From Alphaproteobacteria bacterium (GTDB lineage: Bacteria > Myxococcota_A > UBA796 > GCA-2862545): a DNA stretch of 64,000 bases. The DNA lies in assembly GCA_020632875.1 (NCBI GenBank), contig JACKET010000005.1, positions 124,001-188,000 of the forward strand. The letters are read 5' to 3'. A program made the translations under genes and the position numbers. Shown piece by piece: positions 56,292-64,000 of this stretch. The notes beneath the pieces are model-generated. The model was not told the origin of the DNA. It saw only the letters and a list, made by a program, of their open reading frames with translations, and did no database searches. Positions within the stretch are counted from its first letter, which is position 1. Each line of letters starts with the position of its first letter.

Positions 56292-58988
56292 CTACGGGAA
56301 TCGGAACACCGCCGGATCCGGAGTGATGCGCTTCAGCCAGATCGAGCCGTCGGGCCCCACCGTCGTCTGCTCGGAGAGCTCGTTGTACGGGATCTGATCG
56401 AAGCCCGGACCACCCGCCACCAGGCTCGCCGTCACCGCGCCGCTGGCATCGAGCCGCGCGGCCAGCAGGTCGTAGCCGCCGAGCCCACCCGCGGCCGGCG
56501 TGCCCTCCGCGACCAGTGCGAACCCGGCCCCGTCGCGTAGGACCAGCGCCGGGAAGAAGTCGTACTGCAGCGTCAGGCTCGACACCTCGGCGCCCGTGCC
56601 GTCGAAGTGCCGCGCCATGGGCGCCGTCTCGACGTACAGCAGCCACACGCCGCCCGCCCCGTCGGGCTCGAGCCGCAGCGCGTTCACCCCGAGGTACCCG
56701 ACCGGCACGACGGCCGTGGGGACCCCCGCGCCATCCACGAAGACCAGCGCCTCGCCCACCGGGGTGGCGAACGCGCCCCAGGTCGAGCCATCCGTGATCG
56801 CGAGCACCGCGAAGCCCCCGCCGTCGAGCCCGGTCGCCCCGAGGGTCGCGAGGGCCGGGTCGAGCGGCGTCTCCCAGTCCGTGGAGCCCGGGCTCACGGC
56901 GCGCAGCGAATACCGCGGCGTGGCGGCGAAGTCGTAGTGCACGAACGCGACCTGGCCCGCGCCGTCCATCGCCAGGTCGCGCAGCTGCACGATGGGGTCG
57001 GTCGGCGCGAAGCTCTCGACGTGCCCGCCCGCGTCGAACCGGTGGATCTCCCACGGGCTCTGCGAGCTCGCCACCGCCTCGTCGGCACCGGGCCGCACGC
57101 CGAAGCCGATGTTCGCGCCCGCCCCGCCGAGGTCCGCGCCCCACTCCACGACCGTCTGCCCGCCGAGGTCGATCACACCGGTGGCCCCCGAGGTCCGCCC
57201 CGCGAACAGCACGCTGGCGCCGGACGCGAGCGCACCGTCGAGGTACGGGTGCGGCTCGGCCTGGAGCGGCTGGAACGACGCCGTGACCGTGCTCGTCGCC
57301 TGGTCGGCGTGCAGCAGGCAGGGATCGCCGGTGCACCCCGAGAGCCCCGTGGGCGCAGACCCCGCTGCGGCCTCCGCCGACACCACGAGCTCGGCGAACA
57401 GCGGCACGGACAGCGTGCAGCTCGTCGTGCACGACTGGTCGCCCACGAACACCGTGCCGTCGCCCGTGATCGTCACCTGCACGACGGGATCCGGGAGGAC
57501 CCCCTCTGGCGTGCAGCCCGGCGCCGCGTCGGGTGCGGCGACCTTCACGATGGCGGGACCGGTGTACCGCACGCCCTCGAAGCACTGCTGGTACGCGAAG
57601 TTCACGGCCATCGCGACGTCGCCCTCCGACGTGTACGCGACGTCGGCCACCGAAGCCGAGTAGTCCGGGTCGCCGAGCGCGATGTCGCACTCCGCGTGTA
57701 CCGCGGTGGCGACGAGGTCTCCGCACGCGTCGAACGTCCCGACGACGAACGCGAAGGGGTAGTCCGTCCGTCCCGACCCATCCGGACCGCCGATGTCCGG
57801 CCCCGCGCCGAATCCCGACACGAACCCCGTCGGCGTGCCGAGCACCGCGCCCGCCAGCAGCTCGCGCCGCCATTCGAACGCCCCGTCGGGCCCGATCATC
57901 ACGTGGGCCTTCGGGAACCCGTCCGCGTCGCCGGCGCCGGGCAGGTCGCCATCGTTCGAGGTCCACACGAGCGTGCTCCCCGCCACGTCCGTCGCCGAGG
58001 ACGCGATCAGGCCGCGCGGCGTCCACGTCGACCACCGCTGCCCGTCGAGCCCCTCGCGCCGGAGCACCTGGCCCTGCCGGTCGCCGTGCACCTCCGGCGT
58101 CGCGGACGACCCGACCGCCTCGATCAGCACGTCGCTCCCCGACGCCAGGCCGAACAGCCCGAACGGCCCCGGGAGGCCGGCGATCGCGTGCACCGGCGTC
58201 CCCGTCTCCGGCTCGAACCATACGACCGCCTGGTCGACGACGTCCGGCGCGAGCGCCTGGACGTCCGCCCCAAGCCCGAAGCACGCGCCCACCCAGTGCT
58301 CCCCCGCGTCCACGAGCCTGCGGCACGTCTCGGACCGCTGCCACACGACCGCGAAGTCCCGATCGACCGCGAAGAGCCCGCCAGTCTGGGGCGAGAAGCC
58401 GCGCAGGTCGCCATGGCTCACCAGGGACGGGGGCAGCGGCGTGTCGACCGGCTGCGGGTCGAGCGGCTGCCCGTCCGCCCCGAGCCCGCTGATCCAGTCG
58501 TCCGCGAGCTCGTCGCCGATGGCCCAGATGGCGTCGGAGCCGTCGACCGTGAGGTCCCACAGGACGCCGCGTGCAGGGGCGTGGCCGAGCAGCGCGCCGG
58601 ACCCACCGCCGGGACCGTCGGGCAGGGCGTCGGCGCGGGTGTACAGGCGACCGTCGAGGTTCAGCGTGTCGCGCCCCTCGAACGCCATGTCGGCCGCGAA
58701 CCGCGCGCCGATGTTCGTGGGCTCGATGTCGTCGCGCACGTCGAACACGACCTCGGCGTCCCAGCCGTCCGTGGCCGCGGGCAGCACGCCGAGGAAGCCG
58801 GACTGCACGACCCGCGGGTCCTGGGAGGGCCGGTACAGGTAGAGGTCGTACGCCAGGCGCGTGCCGTTCGGCTCGGGCGTGTCGAGCGGCTCGAACGAGA
58901 GCGCGCGGATCTCGGTCTCCTCGTTGACCCACAAGCCTTCGAGGCGCGCCCCGTCGGGCCGGCATGCGAGCAGCACGAGCGCGATCAC
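56292..58988 (-). CDS. large beta-propeller-like lipoprotein
   Basis: An 898-residue lipoprotein. The GTG start at 58988 reads MIALVLLACRPDG, with the lipobox Cys at 9, and overlaps the upstream stop by GTGA. The rest is beta-strand with short repeated blocks (GSDAIWAIGD, GTVFVGDQSC), and several Trp/Gly turns as in propeller or WD-like surface proteins. A Cys-rich stretch (CTTSCTLS, GCTGDPCLL) lies near residues 515-560. No known family is certain. It is probably secreted to the outer membrane together with the upstream lipoprotein. Confidence 0.65.
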   Translation of the reverse strand: MIALVLLACRPDGARLEGLWVNEETEIRALSFEPLDTPEPNGTRLAYDLYLYRPSQDPRVVQSGFLGVLPAATDGWDAEVVFDVRDDIEPTNIGARFAADMAFEGRDTLNLDGRLYTRADALPDGPGGGSGALLGHAPARGVLWDLTVDGSDAIWAIGDELADDWISGLGADGQPLDPQPVDTPLPPSLVSHGDLRGFSPQTGGLFAVDRDFAVVWQRSETCRRLVDAGEHWVGACFGLGADVQALAPDVVDQAVVWFEPETGTPVHAIAGLPGPFGLFGLASGSDVLIEAVGSSATPEVHGDRQGQVLRREGLDGQRWSTWTPRGLIASSATDVAGSTLVWTSNDGDLPGAGDADGFPKAHVMIGPDGAFEWRRELLAGAVLGTPTGFVSGFGAGPDIGGPDGSGRTDYPFAFVVGTFDACGDLVATAVHAECDIALGDPDYSASVADVAYTSEGDVAMAVNFAYQQCFEGVRYTGPAIVKVAAPDAAPGCTPEGVLPDPVVQVTITGDGTVFVGDQSCTTSCTLSVPLFAELVVSAEAAAGSAPTGLSGCTGDPCLLHADQATSTVTASFQPLQAEPHPYLDGALASGASVLFAGRTSGATGVIDLGGQTVVEWGADLGGAGANIGFGVRPGADEAVASSQSPWEIHRFDAGGHVESFAPTDPIVQLRDLAMDGAGQVAFVHYDFAATPRYSLRAVSPGSTDWETPLDPALATLGATGLDGGGFAVLAITDGSTWGAFATPVGEALVFVDGAGVPTAVVPVGYLGVNALRLEPDGAGGVWLLYVETAPMARHFDGTGAEVSSLTLQYDFFPALVLRDGAGFALVAEGTPAAGGLGGYDLLAARLDASGAVTASLVAGGPGFDQIPYNELSEQTTVGPDGSIWLKRITPDPAVFRFP

Positions 58989-60361
58989 GGCAGCGGCCTC
59001 CACGCGGAGCGGTCGATCAGCACGTCCTTCGCGATGACGACCTTCTCGCCGCCCGGCGAGATCCGCACGTGCTCGATGAGCGCGCCGTCGAAGCCGCCCC
59101 CTTCGAACGCGAGCCGCTCGCCGTCGGGACCGACGCTCGCGAGCCACGTCGCGCCGGTCGCGACCTCGATGACGTAGGCGCCGGAGTAGACCTGCCGGAA
59201 GCCGCCCGGGTCCGCGAAGATCGAGTCGAACACGACGGCTGCCCAGGCGTGGTCGGGCGTCACGTCCCAGGCCGACAGGTTCAGCCCGTTCGCGCCGGTC
59301 GCGTTCTCGCGGACGTGGGCCACGGCCGTCTCGAGCAGGTCGGTCTCGTCGCCGGTCGCCACGTCGAGGCGAAGCAGGCTGGCCTCGTCGAAGTAGCTCG
59401 TGGGCACGAGGATGGACGCGAGGTCGGGCGCCACCGAGATCCCGACGGGCGCGTAGCCCGTGAACCACGGCGAGCCGTCGGGCCGGACGAATGGCGCTTC
59501 GGTGCCCGCGAGCGTGTCGTGGAGCGTGAGGGTCCGCAGGTCCCCCGCGTCGCTGCCGCTGTTCGCGAGCGCATACCGACCGTCCGCGCTGGCCCACTCG
59601 ACGACGAGGAAGGACCGCGGATCGCCCACGGGCGTCGAGAGCACCCCTTCGTTCTTGTGGAGCTGGTTGCCGTCGGTCACGTAGAACGCCCCGCCCGCGA
59701 AGGCCCGAGCGGACGTGATGCCCGCGATCGCGGCGGTCTGGACGGGGCTCTCGCCGTCGTGGGCGAACAGGAAGCCCGACGACCACACCCGCATCTCGCC
59801 ATCGACGGGGCCGGGCGCGAAGATCCACGGGTCGGGCAGCGCCCACACGGTCAGGCCGGTGGCGTCGAACTTCGCGAGCTCCCACTGCGCGATGCCGAGG
59901 TGGTCGCCGTGGGTGGTGCCGTCGTCCTCCACGGCCTGCACGCGCATGGGGACCGCGCGCACCAGGTCGTCGACCTCGCAGCGCAGGGGCACGCGGAACT
60001 CCCGTCCCGGCTGGTCGTCGGCCGTGATCACGATGGTCGCGTCGTGCGTGCCGAGCACCTCCGACGCGCAGACGATGGCATCGGGCCCGAAGAAGCCGTC
60101 CCCGACGAGCTGGAAGGCGGGGGAGCCGATCACCTCGATGGTCCCCCACGGGCCGAACACGTCGAAGGCCATCGTGGCGTTCGGGAACCGGTCGACCGGG
60201 GCCGGGGGCACCACGCGGGACGTTCCGTACGCCGGATCCGGAGGTCGATCGTGGATCATCGGCACGCCGTCGATCTGGACCGACACGGCGCGGAGCTGCT
60301 CGTCGGAGACGTCGGAGCCTCCGCCTTTGCACGCCCACAGCAGGAGCAGCGTCGGGACCAT
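58985..60361 (-). CDS. secreted lipoprotein with propeller-like repeats
   Basis: A 458-residue lipoprotein (MVPTLLLLWACKGGGS; lipobox Cys at 11). The body has beta-rich segments with PDG/PDL loops (TGYAPVGISVAPDLASILV, LNLSAWDVTPDHAWAAVVFD) that look like the blades of a TolB/YVTN-type propeller. Its stop overlaps the GTG of the 898-residue lipoprotein by four bases, so the two are co-translated and probably work together. Function unknown. Confidence 0.65.
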   Translation of the reverse strand: MVPTLLLLWACKGGGSDVSDEQLRAVSVQIDGVPMIHDRPPDPAYGTSRVVPPAPVDRFPNATMAFDVFGPWGTIEVIGSPAFQLVGDGFFGPDAIVCASEVLGTHDATIVITADDQPGREFRVPLRCEVDDLVRAVPMRVQAVEDDGTTHGDHLGIAQWELAKFDATGLTVWALPDPWIFAPGPVDGEMRVWSSGFLFAHDGESPVQTAAIAGITSARAFAGGAFYVTDGNQLHKNEGVLSTPVGDPRSFLVVEWASADGRYALANSGSDAGDLRTLTLHDTLAGTEAPFVRPDGSPWFTGYAPVGISVAPDLASILVPTSYFDEASLLRLDVATGDETDLLETAVAHVRENATGANGLNLSAWDVTPDHAWAAVVFDSIFADPGGFRQVYSGAYVIEVATGATWLASVGPDGERLAFEGGGFDGALIEHVRISPGGEKVVIAKDVLIDRSAWRPLP

Positions 60362-60407
60362 GCCCCGGTGTACCACACGCGGACGCGCCCTGCGTGCCGG
60401 TCGAGCC

Positions 60408-60779
60408 CTACTGGTGGACCGCTTCGAGCTTGTGTCCGTCGGGGTCCCGGACGAACGCCGCATAGTAGGCGGGACCGTAGTGGGCCCGGAGCCCCGGCGC
60501 GCCCTCGTCGGTTCCGCCGTGCGCCAGCGCGGCTGCGTGGAATCCGTCGACCGACGCGGGGTCGGGGGCGCGCAGGGCCAGGTGGAAGCCCGGCCCTGCG
60601 GCCAACGTCCCCACCGACTGGGGGAAGATCGCCAGGCGGTCGTTTCCGCCGGGCTCTCCGTAGCCGATGCCACGCTCGGTCCCCCAGACGCGCACGTAGC
60701 CCAGCGGGGCCAGCGCCGCGTCGTAGAAGGCGCCCGAGACGGCCAGGTCCCGGACGCCGAGCGAGACGTGGCTCAGCAC
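60408..60779 (-). CDS. VOC-family (glyoxalase-fold) protein
   Basis: A 123-residue VOC protein: HVSLGVRDLAVSGAFYDAAL at the start (His4), HLALRAPDPASVDGF near 66, and RDPDGHKLEAVHQ at the end (Glu119 position). The metal-ligand residues are in the usual places. Similar proteins are annotated as glyoxalase or bleomycin-resistance-like, but the substrate is unknown. The gene ends 46 bases before the lipoprotein start at 60361 and begins two bases after the PKD gene stop. Confidence 0.85.
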   Translation of the reverse strand: MLSHVSLGVRDLAVSGAFYDAALAPLGYVRVWGTERGIGYGEPGGNDRLAIFPQSVGTLAAGPGFHLALRAPDPASVDGFHAAALAHGGTDEGAPGLRAHYGPAYYAAFVRDPDGHKLEAVHQ

Positions 60780-60780
60780 G

Positions 60781-62574
60781 TCAGTTGCAGTACGTCTGCG
60801 AGGTCGAGCCCATCGAGTCGATCGGGGTGATGGTGCCGCTCGGCCACGCGATGGTGCCGACAGTCCACACCTGGCTCGCGTCGTCCATCACGCGGGTGAA
60901 GGTCTGGGTGAGCACGCCGCCCAGGTACACCTTCACGGTCGCGGTCGACACGGGGCACGAGCTGAACGTCCCGCAGCTCGAGGAGCCGTTGAGCCCGTAG
61001 TAGTGCACGCGGACCTCGTACGTGCCGTTCGCCGGCATGTCGATCGTCGTGGTCTCGGGGCCGTAGCCGTAGATGGCGTCGGCATCGAGCGACGGGTCGT
61101 CCATGGCGCCCGCCGCACCCCAGCTCGGGTTCATGTTGCAGTAGTTGCAGTCGCCGTCGCTCCACATCGCGCTGCTGTTGTTCAGCACGTGCAGATCGAG
61201 GTCGTTGTCGTTGTCCCAGCTGACCTCGACGTAGAACCCGTCGATCGGGATGGCCTCGACGGTGACCTGGTCGGGCGTGGTGTCCCACGTGCCGGCGCTG
61301 TTCATGACGGTCAGCTCGAACACGTAGGCGCCCGCGAGGTCGGCGAAGAACGACGGCTGCGAGGCGGCCGTGTTGTTCAGCGACGCGGTGGAGCCGGACG
61401 GCTTGCTGATCATCGTCCACGCGTAGGTGAGCGGCGTCAGGCCGGCGGGGTCGTAGGACGCCGTGCCGTCGAGCTGAACCTGCTCGAGGGGCAGCACGCC
61501 GAAGTTGGCGCCGGCCTCGGCGACGGGCTCCTGCACGACGAGCTCGGACACGTTGATGTTCACCTTGTCGGGCGTGGGGTCCCACAGGTTCGCGGTGTTC
61601 CCGACGGTGAGCTCGGCGATGTAGAGGCCGGGCAGGTCGGGGGTGAAGCTCGGCGTCGCGGTGCCGGCCTGCACGAGCGTCGCCGCGGAGCCGCTCGGCT
61701 TGCTGGTGAACGACCACACGTACTGCAGCGGCGTGAGGCCCTGCGGGTCGGTGGAGCCGAGCCCGTTGAGGTTCACGACGTTCCCCGAGGTGGCGCTGAT
61801 GTCGAGCCCGGCGTTCGCCACGGGCGGCAGCAGCACCTCGTTCGCGGAGATGACGACCTGGTCGGGCGTGGAGTCGAAGACACCCGCGGAGTTGCGGACC
61901 GTCATCTCGACCACGTACGTGCCGTGCTCGTCGGCCAGGAAGCTCGGCGTGGACGAGCTGTTCACGTCGAGGACCGCGGTGGAGCCCGGCGGGCGCTGGA
62001 CGATCTGCCACAGGTACTCGAGCGGGACGAGGTTCTGCGGGTCGAAGGAGTTGGTGCCGTCGAGCTGGACGACGGAGCCCTCGTCGAGGGTCTGGTCGGG
62101 GCCGGCATTGGCGACGGGCTCGTACACGGGCTCGTCTTCGACGGTGATGGTGACGCGGGCGGGCGTGCTGTCCCACAGGCCCGCGGTGTTCATGACGGTG
62201 AGCTCGAAGCTGAACGTGCCGGCGATGTCGCCGACGAACGCGGGCATCGCGGTGTCGAGGCCGTTCACCTGGACCGACGAGCCGGCGGGGAACGCGGTGA
62301 GCGTCCACACGTAGTCGAGCGGATCGAGACCCTGCGGGTCGTACGAGGCCGTGCCGTCGAGCGAGATCAGGTCGCCCGTCGCCCAGACGCGGTCGGGGCC
62401 GGCATCTGCGATGGGCTCTGTCGGACCGGGGGGCGGAGGGGGAGGGGGAATCTCGGGAAGCCCGGTATCTCCGGTGTCTTCCTTGGGAGGCAGGTTGCTG
62501 AGGGTGTTCTCAGAGCAACCGAGCAGGCCGAGCAGGACCAGGCCCGCCGCGAACAGTGGCGCCAGCACACGCAT
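60781..62574 (-). CDS. PKD-repeat lipoprotein with DUF2135-like C-terminus
   Basis: A 597-residue lipoprotein (LAPLFAAGLVLLGLLGC). After a Pro-rich linker there are four PKD-like immunoglobulin-fold domains at about 55-140, 148-235, 240-330 and 340-430. Each has the same order: ANAGPDQTLDEGSVVQLDGT, a DPQGL turn, YVWSFTSKPSGSAA and TVRNSAGVFDSTP. The last 150 residues begin YVEVSWDNDNDLDLHVLN and have a DCNYCNMNPSWG block and YGYGPETTTI, as in DUF2135-type domains of myxobacterial surface proteins. It is a rod-like surface protein, possibly an adhesin. No catalytic motif is seen. Confidence 0.85.
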   Translation of the reverse strand: MRVLAPLFAAGLVLLGLLGCSENTLSNLPPKEDTGDTGLPEIPPPPPPPGPTEPIADAGPDRVWATGDLISLDGTASYDPQGLDPLDYVWTLTAFPAGSSVQVNGLDTAMPAFVGDIAGTFSFELTVMNTAGLWDSTPARVTITVEDEPVYEPVANAGPDQTLDEGSVVQLDGTNSFDPQNLVPLEYLWQIVQRPPGSTAVLDVNSSSTPSFLADEHGTYVVEMTVRNSAGVFDSTPDQVVISANEVLLPPVANAGLDISATSGNVVNLNGLGSTDPQGLTPLQYVWSFTSKPSGSAATLVQAGTATPSFTPDLPGLYIAELTVGNTANLWDPTPDKVNINVSELVVQEPVAEAGANFGVLPLEQVQLDGTASYDPAGLTPLTYAWTMISKPSGSTASLNNTAASQPSFFADLAGAYVFELTVMNSAGTWDTTPDQVTVEAIPIDGFYVEVSWDNDNDLDLHVLNNSSAMWSDGDCNYCNMNPSWGAAGAMDDPSLDADAIYGYGPETTTIDMPANGTYEVRVHYYGLNGSSSCGTFSSCPVSTATVKVYLGGVLTQTFTRVMDDASQVWTVGTIAWPSGTITPIDSMGSTSQTYCN

Positions 62575-62775
62575 TTCGAGTCTCCAAGCGATTTCGCTCG
62601 CCCACGAGGGGGCGCAAGCAACAACAAGCAAAGGCAGACACAGAAGGACCCGAATGCGGTCGGTCTGCCGTCATTGCGAGTAACGTGCCACGGGCCGGTG
62701 TCACCTCGATCGCTGGAATTCCCGGCGGACGGGGTGGATTTCGCCGATCGGGCCGGCTCGCGAGCTGCGATCGTT

Positions 62776-62806
62776 TTGTCGCAACCCCGGGCACCGGGTG
62801 TACGAT
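62776..62806 (+). promoter_or_regulatory. possible promoter of the 62824 gene
   Basis: TTGTCG (62776-62781), 19-base spacer, TACGAT (62801-62806). The start codon would be only about 18 bases after the -10, so the leader is very short. Weak evidence. Confidence 0.25.
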
Positions 62807-62823
62807 CGGAGGCCGGAGCTCGC

Positions 62824-63338
62824 ATGGAGGACCTCGAGGACGACCCCCACCTGAAGCTGGAGTGGACCCACGACGGCTTCGTCGTGCACGCTCGTCGCGC
62901 GCCGAGCCCCAACGTCGCGCTCTCGGCCGTGCTGAACGCCTTCCTCTTCACGGCGAGCTTCTCCCTGGTCGAGGGCTTCGACCTCTCGCGCACCGTGCTG
63001 ATCGGAGCGGTGCAGTGCGGGGGCCACGGGACGATGTACCTCGGCTACCGCGCCTGGCTCGCCGCGCAGCGCACCCGCATCGCCGTGACCCGTGTCGGCG
63101 TGGAGGTCCGCACGCGCACCCGCTCCCACAGGTACGCCTGGTCCGACGGGCTCCTCGTCGAGCACGTCGGCAGCTCCTCCTCGACGGGACCGCATTCGAG
63201 CTCGGGCCGAGCGCCGAGCGCGTCGCCGCCCTGGTGGATGCCTACCGCTCCACCCTCGGCACGGGATCCGACGACGACGCCCGAGAGCGCATCGCCGCAG
63301 TCGCACACCAGCTGCGGACCCGCAGCACCATGGGGTGA
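62824..63338 (+). pseudogene. PH-like membrane protein, disrupted by a frameshift
   Basis: From the ATG at 62824 the frame reads sensibly to about 63165: a cytosolic start (LEWTHDGFVVHARR), a hydrophobic region (ALSAVLNAFLFTASFSLVEG) and TRIAVTRVGVEVRTRTRSHRYAW. The next frame then continues it to a stop at 63338 (RQLLLDGTAFELGPSAERVA, then HQLRTRSTMG). Joined, it looks like a 170-residue PH-like (YcxB-type) protein. Without the shift the first frame stays open to the window end and becomes Arg-rich. Either a real lesion near 63165-63180 or a sequencing indel. Confidence 0.6.
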
Positions 63339-63360
63339 TATCGCCCACGTGTGCGATATC
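63337..63360. promoter_or_regulatory. 24-bp near-perfect palindrome between genes
   Basis: GATATCGC (63337-63344), centre CCACGTGT, GCGATATC (63353-63360): perfect 8-bp arms with a CACGTG core and one mismatch pair, immediately after the stop of the frameshifted gene and 60 bases before the next start. It could be an operator for the lipoprotein gene at 63422 or a terminator; no binding protein is known. Confidence 0.4.
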
Positions 63361-63421
63361 GCTCGGTGGGAAGCGCGTTTCGAGAGGGTATGGTCCTGGC
63401 GCACATCCAGCCGGAGTCCCC

Positions 63422-64000
63422 ATGTCCAGGTCCGCGATCCCCGCGATCCTCTTCAGCGTCACCCTGTTCGCCTGCTCGTCCGAGCCGTCGGTCCAGACCG
63501 TCGATCCCGAGGGCACCCTCGTCGCGGATGTCGCGGCGGATGGGCTCGTGGTCCGCGACGAAGGGGCCGCATGGTCGGTGACCATGGCGCTGGGCGCGTT
63601 CGGCCGCGAGGGCGACACGAGCCCCGCCGAGGCGGGCGAGATGCAGAGTGGCGAGCGCGTGACGGTCGCGCGGCCGGGCATCACCGAGTGGTACGTCGCG
63701 AAGGGCCCGGCGCTCGAGCAGGGGTTCGACATCGCCTCGAAGCCCAGCGGCGTCGGCCCGGTCACCATCGAGCTCGTCGTGTCGGGGGATCTTCAGCCCT
63801 GGATGGGCCCCGGTGGCGTGCGGTTCGCGAGCGACAACGGCAACGTCCAGATGATGTACGACTCGCTCGAGGTCTACGACGACCGCGGCGAGACGCTCGC
63901 GAGCTGGATGGGGCTCGACTGCACCGGCGCCGACTGCGTGATCACGCTGAGCTTCGACGACACCGAGGCGGTGTACCCCGTCGTGGTCGACCCGATCTTC
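63422..64000 (+). CDS. start of a large secreted lipoprotein (partial)
   Basis: The first 193 residues are in the window; no stop is reached. GGAG lies upstream of the ATG at 63422. The start MSRSAIPAILFSVTLFACSS has a lipobox. The visible part is beta-rich (SGERVTVARPGITEWYVAKG, SFDDTEAVYPVVVDPIF). A YPVVVDP ending of an N-terminal domain is typical of large deltaproteobacterial proteins that continue with FG-GAP/integrin-like propeller repeats; that continuation is inferred. Function unknown. Confidence 0.7.
   Translation, partial: MSRSAIPAILFSVTLFACSSEPSVQTVDPEGTLVADVAADGLVVRDEGAAWSVTMALGAFGREGDTSPAEAGEMQSGERVTVARPGITEWYVAKGPALEQGFDIASKPSGVGPVTIELVVSGDLQPWMGPGGVRFASDNGNVQMMYDSLEVYDDRGETLASWMGLDCTGADCVITLSFDDTEAVYPVVVDPIF

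Overview
The window is high-GC DNA (roughly two thirds G+C) from a Gram-negative, predatory or social-type deltaproteobacterial lineage, most likely Myxococcota. The pointers are many secreted lipoproteins, thrombospondin type 3 calcium-repeat proteins (one with a MYXO-CTERM-like tail), MopE-like DGIDQDCDG motifs, PKD/DUF2135 proteins, several Ser/Thr kinases, an FHA protein and a caspase-like protease. No rRNA, tRNA or CRISPR array was found. The genus cannot be fixed from sequence alone.

Layout. 0-8 kb: end of a membrane-anchored protein, a TPR/PEGA-like membrane protein, an alpha/beta hydrolase lipoprotein, a DUF4870 protein, and a minus-strand run of a MYXO-CTERM/TSP3/MopE-like protein, an OmpA-TSP3 porin-like protein and a beta-lactamase-fold esterase. 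8-20 kb: an XRE regulator with a readable promoter and operator, lipoproteins, an SDR and an epimerase, a 7 x 26-residue Cys-repeat protein, an ACT/VOC/M15 peptidase/RlmN run and a dihaem cytochrome lipoprotein. 20-25 kb: paired ArsA-like ATPases divergent from purE-purK. 25-38 kb: a phosphosignalling island with a TerB-like protein, a transmembrane Ser/Thr kinase and an FHA/winged-helix protein in one operon, then a 1843-residue pseudokinase/coiled-coil protein divergent from a second transmembrane kinase with a PEGA-like tail. 38-40 kb: a decayed IS481 element between two ~240-bp direct repeats. 40-50 kb: a degenerate cyclase-like protein, then a minus-strand operon of a deoxynucleoside kinase, a membrane HhH protein, a HEAT protein, a metalloprotease lipoprotein, a pentapeptide-repeat ion channel and an RCC1-like membrane protein. 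50-56 kb: a TSP3 lipoprotein, a HisKA-REC-cyclase protein, and a coupled ECF sigma / membrane anti-sigma-like / secreted caspase-barrel operon. 56-64 kb: two coupled lipoproteins, a VOC protein, a PKD lipoprotein, a frameshifted PH-like protein and the start of a large lipoprotein.

The most unusual layer is the repeats. At least four families of structured elements are seen. Family A is a ~108-bp element found as two inverted pairs around TTGAC-GT-GTCAA centres. Heptanucleotide tracts (CACCCGA-like) border some of these sites. Family C is a ~50-bp palindrome and family D a ~146-bp double hairpin. Family E is the ~240-bp three-hairpin repeat flanking the IS481 remnant. Several copies lie between convergent genes. 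Others lie inside reading frames: C in a polytopic membrane gene, and both C and D in the RCC1-like gene, where a D insertion coincides with an apparently compensated frameshift. These in-gene elements, the caspase operon and the pseudokinase/kinase locus are the best candidates for undescribed biology.
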